Shown here in pieces: positions 59,595 through 64,000 of a stretch of 64,000 nucleotides of DNA. Origin of the DNA: Skermanella mucosa (GTDB lineage Bacteria > Pseudomonadota > Alphaproteobacteria > Azospirillales > Azospirillaceae); assembly GCF_016765655.2 (NCBI RefSeq), contig NZ_CP086106.1:1548501-1612500 (forward strand), given 5' to 3'. The notes below the pieces were generated by a model. That model did not search any database, was not told the DNA's origin, and worked only from the letters and a program-made list of their open reading frames with translations. Positions within the stretch are counted from its first letter, which is position 1; each line of letters opens with the position of its first letter. Position numbers and translations under genes: made by a program.

Positions 59595-60836
59595 ATGAAT
59601 ATCAAGACTTTGCCACTGCTCTTCGGTGCGGCCGCACTGCTGGCGGGGACCAGCACCGCGGTGATTGCCCAGGAGCTTCAGCGCGGGGCCAGCGTCCTGG
59701 ACCGCCCGCGGCCGGAACTGGATCCGTTGGGCATCCGCCAGGGCGGTTTCCTGATCTTCCCGAAGATCGAGCTTGGCACCACCTACGACGACAACGTCTT
59801 CGCCTCCGATACCGACGAGGAAGGCGACTTCCTGTTCCAGGTGCTTCCGTCGGTCGCCGTGCAGTCGGATTTCAACCGTCACCAGCTGCGCTTCGGCGCC
59901 GGCGCCGACATCGGCCGCTATGCCGACAACACCAGCGAGAATTACGTCGACTATTTCGTCACCGGCGGCGGGCGCTTCGACATCACGGGCGAGTCGGCCG
60001 TGTCGCTGGACCTTGCGCACCGCAAGCTGCATGACGACCGCGGCGACCCGGACACTCCCGATGCGGCGGCCGAGCCGGTCGAGTTCACCCGAAGCGGGGC
60101 GGAGCTGGAATACACCCAGCGGTTCAACCGTTTCCTGACCAGCTTCAGCCTCGGAGCCGAGAACGAGGACTATGACGACGTCGCCTCGATCGGCGGGATC
60201 AACCTGGACCAGGACGACCGCGACAACTGGGCCTACACAGCCACGGGCCAGATCGGCTACGACCTGTCGCCCGGCTACCGGCCGTTCGTCCGGCTGACCT
60301 ACATCCGCACGGAATATGATGAGGGCACCCTGCCACCCGACAGCGATGGGTACGAGGCGGTGGTCGGCACCACGATCGACCTGACCTCGCTGCTGACCGG
60401 CGAAGTGTTCGCCGGCTACCTCTCGCGGGATTACGACGAGGAGGTCTACGGCGATTTCACCGGCGTCGCCTATGGCCTGTCGCTCGATTATGCCGTGACG
60501 CAACTCACGACCATTTCCGGCGACGTCTCCCGTGGGATCGAGGAAGGCTTCGGGACCACTCCCAACCCGCGCGACCGTTCGACCTTCCAGATCGGGGTCG
60601 ATCACGAACTGTTGCGCAACGTGATCCTGTCGGCGCGGGCGGAGTATCGGATCGACGACTACGAGTCGACCGACCGCGAAGAGGACTTCTACCTGCTGCA
60701 AGCCGGCGCCACCTATACGCTGAACCGGAACTTCTATCTCCGGGGCACGTACACTTTCTCGCGCCGCGACTCCAACCAGGCGGGCGACGACTATGACCGT
60801 AACCTGATCGCGCTGCGTCTCGGCGCCCAGCTCTGA
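59595..60836 (+). CDS. Outer-membrane beta-barrel protein (BBP2-like, exopolysaccharide-associated)
   Basis: 413 residues. Signal peptide MNIKTLPLLFGAAALLAGTSTAVIA-QE, then a plug-like N terminus (LQRGASVLDRPRPELDPLGIRQGGFLIFPKIELGTTYDDNVFA). This is followed by regularly alternating polar/aromatic strands rich in Asp, Tyr and Gly (VSLDLAHRKLHDDR, GYDLSPGYRPFVRLTYIRTEY, FYLRGTYTFSRRDSNQAGDDYDRNLIALRLGAQL). The C-terminal end is the usual strand for barrel assembly. TTYDDNVFA is typical of the BBP2_2 family, often encoded next to polysaccharide export genes. The start at 59595 is chosen by the signal peptide and GGGGG upstream; 59562 is possible. Confidence 0.82.
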   Translation: MNIKTLPLLFGAAALLAGTSTAVIAQELQRGASVLDRPRPELDPLGIRQGGFLIFPKIELGTTYDDNVFASDTDEEGDFLFQVLPSVAVQSDFNRHQLRFGAGADIGRYADNTSENYVDYFVTGGGRFDITGESAVSLDLAHRKLHDDRGDPDTPDAAAEPVEFTRSGAELEYTQRFNRFLTSFSLGAENEDYDDVASIGGINLDQDDRDNWAYTATGQIGYDLSPGYRPFVRLTYIRTEYDEGTLPPDSDGYEAVVGTTIDLTSLLTGEVFAGYLSRDYDEEVYGDFTGVAYGLSLDYAVTQLTTISGDVSRGIEEGFGTTPNPRDRSTFQIGVDHELLRNVILSARAEYRIDDYESTDREEDFYLLQAGATYTLNRNFYLRGTYTFSRRDSNQAGDDYDRNLIALRLGAQL

Positions 60837-61201
60837 CGGTCATCCGGATCGGTTCGATCCATCGGCGGCGCCTGCCCGGCAGGCGCCGCCATTCTTTTTG
60901 GGACGCATCCGAAATCTCCGGTGGTGGCGATAACGTTTCCCCCAGGAGCCACGGCGGCGATGATGGCCCGAAAGATCGGTAATGCAGACGTCTACCGGTC
61001 GATGCATAAAAAATCACAAACAATGCAATCAATTACTGCCATAGGCTTAATTCCTCTCCTCTTTTTCAGTTTAGGCGCATTGTCGATAGTATTCGCGTGG
61101 TCGTAAGGGGGCAGGAATGCGGAGTGACCGCATTCCGGAGGGCCGGTCAGGCGTGATAAAGCCCCGCGACGATCCGGCAAGGCCCAGAGATAGAGGAACC
61201 G
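60837..61201. other. 365-base gap between beta-barrel and export lipoprotein genes
   Basis: Begins with a strong terminator (60864-60899). A frame ending at 61106 could encode a 27-34-residue hydrophobic peptide (MQSITAIGLIPLLFFSLGAL) but has no ribosome site. Otherwise I see no gene; the second half presumably contains the promoter of the polysaccharide export operon. Confidence 0.55.
60864..60899 (+). terminator. Rho-independent terminator after the beta-barrel gene
   Basis: Perfect 11-bp stem GGCGGCGCCTG/CAGGCGCCGCC (60864-60874, 60880-60890), loop CCCGG, followed by ATTCTTTTT. Clean intrinsic terminator. Confidence 0.88.
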
Positions 61202-61774
61202 ATGCTTTTTGCTACCTGGAAGAAAGTTGCGACCGGTTGCGTCGTGGCCGTGAGCTTGGCGGCCTGCCAGAACACCGGCTCGAACGCGCCGCTGGAGACG
61301 CAGACCGCGACCGTTGGCGAGTACCAACTGGGAGCAGGCGACGAAGTCCGTATCACCGTTTTCGGCCAGGAGCAGCTCTCCGGCACTTTCCGCGTCGATG
61401 GCGCCGGATATGTCGCGATGCCGCTCGTCGGCGAGGTCGAGGCCAAGGGCAAGACGTCCCGAGAGCTGGAGACGGCCATCGCCCAGAAGCTTAACGAAGG
61501 CTATGTGCGTGATGCCCGCGTCAGCGCCGAAGTGATCACTTTCCGACCCTTCTACATCATCGGAGAAGTCAACAATCCCGGCCAGTATCCCTATGCCAAC
61601 GGCATGACGGCGACCACGGCCGTCGCCATGGCGGGCGGCTACACCTATCGCGGCCGCCAGGACTACATCCTGGTCACCCGGGGCAACGATCCGGAGAAGG
61701 TCGAGCGGCGCGCCCCGATCAACACCCGGGTTCTGCCGGACGACGTCGTCCGCATTCCCGAACGCCTGTTCTGA
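61202..61774 (+). CDS. Polysaccharide export lipoprotein (Wza-like, Poly_export/SLBB)
   Basis: 190 residues. Lipoprotein signal (MLFATWKKVATGCVVAVSLAAC, lipobox SLAAC). A Poly_export domain spans about 40-115 (YQLGAGDEVRITVFGQEQLSGTFRVDGAGYVAMPLVGEVEAKGKTSRELETAIAQKL) and an SLBB domain about 115-185 (ITFRPFYIIGEVNNPGQYPYANGMTATTAVAMAGGYTYRG). Forms the outer-membrane exit channel for exopolysaccharide or capsule. Shorter than Wza because it lacks the C-terminal amphipathic helix, as in many alphaproteobacterial GumB-like proteins. RBS GAGGAACCG. Followed 11 bases later by rfbC. Confidence 0.92.
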   Translation: MLFATWKKVATGCVVAVSLAACQNTGSNAPLETQTATVGEYQLGAGDEVRITVFGQEQLSGTFRVDGAGYVAMPLVGEVEAKGKTSRELETAIAQKLNEGYVRDARVSAEVITFRPFYIIGEVNNPGQYPYANGMTATTAVAMAGGYTYRGRQDYILVTRGNDPEKVERRAPINTRVLPDDVVRIPERLF

Positions 61775-61785
61775 GCCGCGGCATC

Positions 61786-62337
61786 ATGGAAATCGTCGAG
61801 ACCGAGATCCCCGACGTCAAGCTGCTGACGCCCCGCAAGTTCGGCGACCACCGCGGCTTCTTCGTCGAGACCTACAACCGCAAAGCCCTGGAGGGTATCG
61901 GTTTCACGAAGGAATTCGTGCAGGACAACCACTCCCTGTCGGTTCCCGTGGGCACCGTCCGCGGCCTTCACTTCCAGCTCGAACCCTATGCGCAGGACAA
62001 GCTGGTCCGCGTGGTCAAGGGGGCGATCCTGGACGTCGCGGTCGACCTGCGGCGCGGATCCCCGACGTTCGGCCGGCACGTCAAGGCCCGCCTCGACGCG
62101 GAGTCCGGCCGCCAGATCCTGGTTCCCGCGGGCTTCGCCCACGGTTTCGTGACGTTGGAGCCGGATACGGAGGTCATCTACAAGGTGACCAACTATTACG
62201 CTCCCAGCCACGACCGGGGCCTTCTGTGGAACGACCCTGACCTGGGGATCGAGTGGCCGGTGGCCGGCGACCAGGCCGTGCTGTCCGACAAGGACAAGGT
62301 GCAGCCGCGCCTGCGCGACCTGAAGGATGCCTTCTGA
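61786..62337 (+). CDS. rfbC: dTDP-4-dehydrorhamnose 3,5-epimerase
   Basis: 183-residue cupin-fold epimerase acting in dTDP-L-rhamnose synthesis. Motifs are KLLTPRKFGDHRGFFVETYN near residue 15, VQDNHSLSVPVGTVRGLHFQLEPYAQDKLVRVVKGAILDVAVDLRRGSPTFG at about 47-97 with the catalytic His in GLHFQ, and GFAHGFVTLEPDTEVIYKVTNYYAPSHDRGLLWNDP with the active-site Tyr. Normal length. Co-transcribed with the upstream export lipoprotein. rfbA follows about 1.4 kb downstream, after an epimerase gene. No rfbB or rfbD is seen before the window ends. Confidence 0.95.
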   Translation: MEIVETEIPDVKLLTPRKFGDHRGFFVETYNRKALEGIGFTKEFVQDNHSLSVPVGTVRGLHFQLEPYAQDKLVRVVKGAILDVAVDLRRGSPTFGRHVKARLDAESGRQILVPAGFAHGFVTLEPDTEVIYKVTNYYAPSHDRGLLWNDPDLGIEWPVAGDQAVLSDKDKVQPRLRDLKDAF

Positions 62338-62367
62338 GGCCTGAAGGGTACCTTCTCAGGAGAGTAT

Positions 62368-62437
62368 CGCGACGGTCTGGAGAGTGTGAAAGGGGGACCC
62401 TGATAAGAGCACCCCGATTTCCTCTCCAGACATCGCG
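62368..62437. repeat. Long inverted repeat (possible structured RNA or termination hairpin)
   Basis: CGCGA (62368-62372) and GTCTGGAGAG (62375-62384) pair with CTCTCCAGAC (62422-62431) and TCGCG (62433-62437), leaving a 37-base interior with further GGGG/CCCC pairing. Total about 15 paired bases with a small bulge. Lies 31 bases after the rfbC stop. Confidence 0.6.
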
Positions 62438-62557
62438 GAACGAATGCTAGGCATCTCCGTTCGATTAATCGAGTAACTACCGAAGCGATAGCTGTGGACA
62501 GAGCGGCAGTCGCTTAAAATGGTCACAGACAAGGGGCGAAGAACCCGAGCCCTTGTT

Positions 62558-62588
62558 TCTAGACCTGAAACGTCTCTAGACCCGAAAC
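62558..62588 (+). repeat. Direct repeat TCTAGACCYGAAAC x2
   Basis: TCTAGACCTGAAAC at 62558-62571 and TCTAGACCCGAAAC at 62575-62588, 17 bases apart (one base different). The spacing is about 1.6 helical turns. Could be a binding site upstream of the epimerase gene. Confidence 0.6.
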
Positions 62589-62676
62589 AATTACGGTCAA
62601 CGCAGCGGGGCAGCATATTCGCGGAGATCGCGAGCCCCGTGCTTTGCACCATTATGCACCAGCCGAGGAATATACA

Positions 62677-63744
62677 ATGCAGCGTGTGATGGTCACCGGC
62701 GCCGGCGGTTATATCGGCACAACCCTCGTTCCGATGCTGCTCGACCAGGGCTATGCCGTGCGCGCGGTTGACCGGTTCTTCTTCGGTCATGAACTGCTGA
62801 AGTCCCACCCTGACCTGGAGATGGTCCGCGAGGACGTCCGCCGCCTCTCCGTGTCGGATTTCGCCGGAGTCGATGCGGTCATCGACCTCGCCGCCATTTC
62901 CAACGATCCCAGCGGCGAGCTGTTCCAGGACGTGACCTGGGCGGTCAACCACCGCGCCCGGGTCCGGTGCGCCGAGCTGGCCAAGCAGGCCGGCGTGAAG
63001 CGTTATGTCCTGCCGTCGTCCTGCAGCATCTACGGCTTCCAGCCCGACGGCGTCGTTGCCAACGAGGAAACGGCAACCAACCCGCTCACCACCTATGCGA
63101 AGGCCAACGAGCAGGCCGAGCATGGCGTGCTGCCGCTGGCCGACGACAACTTCACCGTCGTGGTCCTGCGCCAGGCGACCGTCTACGGCTACAGCCCGCG
63201 CATGCGGCTGGATCTGGCCGTCAACGGCATGACCTTCGGAGCCTGGAAGACCAGCAAGCTGCCGCTGATGCGCGACGGCTCCCAGTGGCGCCCGATGGTC
63301 CATGTCCGCGACACCGCGTCGGCCCAGATGTTCATGCTGACCGCGCCCGCGGAAAAGGTGAACGGCCGGATCTTCAACGTCGGTTCCGAAGCCAACAACT
63401 ACCAGATCGGCAAGCTGGCGCAGATCGTCGTCGATACCCTGCCGAACAAGGTCGAGATCGAGTGGTACGGCGATGCCGACACCCGCTCGTACCGCGTGTC
63501 GTTCGACCGCATCGAGTCGCTCGGCTGGAAGGCCCAGCGGGTCGCCGAGGACGGCATCCGGGAGATCGCGGCGAAGCTGGAGTCGGGAGAGCTGGACCGC
63601 ACGACCGAGACGATCACGCTGGACTGGTACAAGAACCTCGTGAAGTGGCACGAAATCATCCGGAAGGTCGAGCTGTACGGCGGCATCTTCGATATCCCGG
63701 AAGCCGAGGCCGAAAGCCTGCGCCGTTCGGAGGCGGCTGAATGA
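62677..63744 (+). CDS. NAD-dependent epimerase/dehydratase (extended SDR)
   Basis: 355 residues. Rossmann motif [16 protein letters not shown] at about 6-22. Catalytic triad region with [13 protein letters not shown] near 109-121 and Tyr-x3-Lys in [12 protein letters not shown] near residues 138-146. Substrate loop [35 protein letters not shown] near 232-255 is typical of sugar nucleotide epimerases/dehydratases. ATG 62677 follows GAGGAATATACA. It overlaps rfbA by the ATGA junction. Belongs with dTDP-sugar or exopolysaccharide synthesis. The exact sugar is not determinable. Confidence 0.85.
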   Translation: MQRVMVTGAGGYIGTTLVPMLLDQGYAVRAVDRFFFGHELLKSHPDLEMVREDVRRLSVSDFAGVDAVIDLAAISNDPSGELFQDVTWAVNHRARVRCAELAKQAGVKRYVLPSSCSIYGFQPDGVVANEETATNPLTTYAKANEQAEHGVLPLADDNFTVVVLRQATVYGYSPRMRLDLAVNGMTFGAWKTSKLPLMRDGSQWRPMVHVRDTASAQMFMLTAPAEKVNGRIFNVGSEANNYQIGKLAQIVVDTLPNKVEIEWYGDADTRSYRVSFDRIESLGWKAQRVAEDGIREIAAKLESGELDRTTETITLDWYKNLVKWHEIIRKVELYGGIFDIPEAEAESLRRSEAAE

Positions 63745-64000
63745 AAGGGATCATCCTGGCCGGCGGGTCAGGGACGCGGCTTGCTCCCATCACCAGCGTG
63801 GTGAGCAAGCAGCTTCTCCCCGTCTACGACAAGCCGATGATCTACTACCCGCTCAGCACCCTGATGCTGGCGGGAATCCGGGACGTGCTGATCATCACCA
63901 CGCCTCAGGACCGCGACCTCTTCGCCCGCCTGCTGGGTGACGGCTCCCGCTGGGGCATGAATCTCAGCTACGCCGTCCAGCCCAGCCCGGACGGCCTGGC
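63741..64000 (+). CDS. rfbA: Glucose-1-phosphate thymidylyltransferase, N-terminal part (runs off window end)
   Basis: The first 86 codons are present. [57 protein letters not shown] is the nucleotidyltransferase signature of RmlA/RfbA, with the GGSGTRL phosphate loop and [11 protein letters not shown]. Synthesises dTDP-glucose from dTTP and glucose 1-phosphate, the first step towards dTDP-rhamnose, fitting rfbC nearby. Start overlaps the preceding stop by four bases (ATGA), implying coupled translation. Confidence 0.93.
   Translation, partial: MKGIILAGGSGTRLAPITSVVSKQLLPVYDKPMIYYPLSTLMLAGIRDVLIITTPQDRDLFARLLGDGSRWGMNLSYAVQPSPDGL

Larger units (their letters stand above)
62338..62676. other. 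339-base gap with a long inverted repeat and tandem repeat
   Basis: Holds the inverted repeat at 62368-62437 and the direct repeat at 62558-62588 before the epimerase gene. No coding frame with codon bias is seen. It may contain a structured leader or promoter of the epimerase-rfbA transcript. Confidence 0.5.

Noticed and set aside
60921-61106. Frame encoding a hydrophobic peptide before the export lipoprotein
   Set aside because: The final 27 residues look like a membrane helix, but there is no Shine-Dalgarno and codon usage is AT-rich, so it is left as part of the gap.
1-64000. CRISPR arrays, tRNA, rRNA, IS elements
   Set aside because: Scanned by eye for regularly spaced repeats, tRNA-like cloverleafs and transposase motifs; none convincing.

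Overview
The window is a contiguous piece of a high-GC (roughly two thirds G+C) Gram-negative chromosome. Gene content (NadQ-type Nudix regulator with nadABC, polyamine-type ABC importer, complex-I-related membrane complex, exopolysaccharide genes) and strong G/C third-position bias point to an alphaproteobacterium, most likely a Rhodospirillales/Azospirillaceae member such as Skermanella or Azospirillum. The genus is an inference. No tRNA, rRNA, CRISPR array, insertion sequence or phage structural gene was recognised.

Layout. 1-6.5 kb: small-molecule metabolism (lipoprotein fragment, M20 amidohydrolase, ribokinase, universal stress protein, malate/lactate-type dehydrogenase, and a divergent SMP-30 lactonase plus 2-hydroxyacid dehydrogenase pair). 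6.5-15.1 kb: small proteins, a CbpA-like co-chaperone, a glycine-zipper lipoprotein, pdxH, a cation-efflux transporter, an orphan acidic protein and a soluble chemoreceptor. 15.1-23.3 kb: a compact phage-like DNA recombination island with an HTH/S24-like repressor, YqaJ exonuclease, Rad52-like annealing protein, SSB, four small unknown proteins, a RecD2-like helicase and a HEAT-repeat protein. Three intergenic regions here each carry two copies of one 12-bp palindrome (TGCG-N4-CGCA type), which looks like a dedicated regulon. 23.3-29 kb: cell-wall hydrolase, LuxR-type regulator, large MscS channel, small membrane proteins. 29-35.8 kb: tartrate/D-malate dehydrogenase, NadQ-like regulator, a membrane-anchored unknown, and nadABC preceded by three evenly spaced operator-like repeats. 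35.8-38.3 kb: tex. 38.7-45.9 kb: a six-gene hydrogenase-4-like membrane complex whose 'large subunit' lacks the Ni-Fe cysteines. 46-49 kb: a lipoprotein and an ExeA-like ATPase fused to ankyrin repeats. 49.2-56.7 kb: polyamine-type ABC transporter genes with murJ embedded, then an amino-acid/ethanolamine permease. 56.8-64 kb: histidine phosphatase, small proteins, and the start of an exopolysaccharide/dTDP-sugar locus (SDR, outer-membrane barrel, Wza-like export lipoprotein, rfbC, epimerase, rfbA cut by the window edge).

Three intergenic regions (about 23.35 kb minus, 38.55 kb plus, 57.48 kb minus) share one architecture: a small hairpin, a single-stranded CCTCCCT (anti-Shine-Dalgarno) segment and a terminator hairpin with a T-run. 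They look like paralogous small regulatory RNAs. The two signals I consider most worth follow-up are this sRNA family and the recombination island with its paired operators.
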